NCBI GenBank assembly: GCA_905147135.1
Contig: LR990042.1
Location: 12,267,545-12,331,544 of the forward strand
DNA: 64,000 nucleotides
Reading direction: 5' to 3'
Origin: Blastobasis lacticolella
Taxonomy: Eukaryota; Arthropoda; Insecta; Lepidoptera; Blastobasidae
The position numbers and the translations under genes are program-made. Numbering within the stretch: position 1 is the stretch's first letter; the number at the start of each line of letters is the position of its first letter. Below the pieces are notes generated by a model, which searched no databases, was not told the DNA's origin, and saw only the letters and a list, made by a program, of their open reading frames with translations. Below, one piece after another: positions 63,611-64,000 of this stretch.

Positions 63611-64000
63611 TGAGTGTTGTATGTAATGTATGAATGTAATAATAGTACCACCTATACATATATATTTAGGTTTACTTAACCTGTCACGTCCCAGCGACAC
63701 ATCAGTGGGTCGCAAGAACAATTAATAACAATGGATTAGCGGATACTTAGGATGTGAGCGGTTAATTAAAATTGAAAAGCATTCGGGGCCAATTTTCTTA
63801 TCAGAAGTACCTTATTTCACACTACATAATATTTAATCGATGACAGTCTTCCATTTGTATACCGGGTCACAGTTTTCTAGTTTTTAGCTTCAATTAAGTA
63901 AAAGCTGGAACATCCCTAGGAGACACGTATGCAGTGAGTGTCATGTCAGTGTCAAGTTGCATGTCGTTACGATGTTGTTAGCGTGCGATGTGCGCAGACT
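63611..64000. other. Window end, no gene recognised
   Basis: AT-rich sequence with no recognisable frame or repeat match in the window. Confidence 0.4.

Noticed and set aside
63242..63721. Minus-strand 159-codon His/Tyr/Pro-rich frame at the window end
   Set aside because: Antisense shadow of the RTE-type LINE-O remnant on the plus strand.

Overview
The window is a repeat-dominated stretch of insect nuclear DNA, most likely from a moth or butterfly (inference). The grounds are intron-containing coding sequence with TATA box and splice signals, tRNA-derived SINEs, dispersed repeats that resemble common lepidopteran families, several LINE clades with PHD-finger or baculovirus-FP-like ORF1 proteins, Ty3/Gypsy fragments, and TA- or TTAA-flanked DNA transposons. 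No rRNA gene, bacterial-type operon or CRISPR array is visible. Almost every long open frame belongs to a transposable element. I name the elements LINE-A, LINE-B and so on for this report only.

Layout. 0.2-1.0 kb and 10.35-10.95 kb are inverted copies of one repeat, and between them lie a SINE, two broken LINEs (1.5-3.4 kb minus, 5.55-6.66 kb plus), a 62-bp minisatellite, a 22-bp G-rich repeat and a decayed Gypsy pol (7.56-9.53 kb). 11.9-13.5 kb (minus) holds the one convincing host gene: a two-exon secreted TIL-type cysteine-rich protein, probably a protease inhibitor. 14.6-28.35 kb is one 5'-truncated LINE (LINE-A) split by three later insertions, each with a readable target-site duplication and each restoring LINE-A's reading frame when removed: LINE-B (15,136-19,747, ATAGCT), LINE-C (20,033-23,234, TTAAA) and element D (24,738-27,780, minus, GTTACTGAA). 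Element D joins a reverse transcriptase with unusual motifs to a zinc-knuckle and restriction-like-endonuclease C-terminus. 28.36-32.2 kb holds an R1-like endonuclease fragment, a CpG-rich island and a Gypsy RNase H/integrase fused to an R1-like LINE (LINE-E copy 1).

34.2-39.6 kb is a full-length Jockey-type LINE (LINE-G) with intact ORF1. Its ORF2 was interrupted in frame by the 3' end of a related LINE. LINE-G sits in a dispersed repeat (R) that also forms an inverted duplication around a second, essentially identical LINE-E copy (40.0-41.4 kb). Two near-identical direct copies of R (41.45-42.26 and 46.90-47.71 kb) bracket a 424-bp tandem coding repeat of unknown nature, a TTAA-flanked piggyBac-like element (43,226-44,829), a 164-bp tandem repeat and a hairpin minisatellite.

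47.7-54 kb has no recognised gene but holds two adjacent perfect hairpins with the same loop, SINEs and dispersed repeats. 54.0-59.0 kb is a paralogous copy of the TIL gene's intron, exon 1 and promoter without the TIL exon. Its intron is split by a 2.7-kb DD41D mariner-like transposon with about 575-bp inverted repeats, and its 5' flank by a LINE fragment. 59.8-60.9 kb and 63.2-63.6 kb are RTE-type LINE fragments, with a SINE, an AT palindrome and a 104-bp tandem repeat between and after them.

Most of the content is the record of transposition, nested insertion and local duplication. Only LINE-G ORF1 and the TIL gene look structurally intact. The mariner and LINE-G are each only a few lesions away from complete elements.
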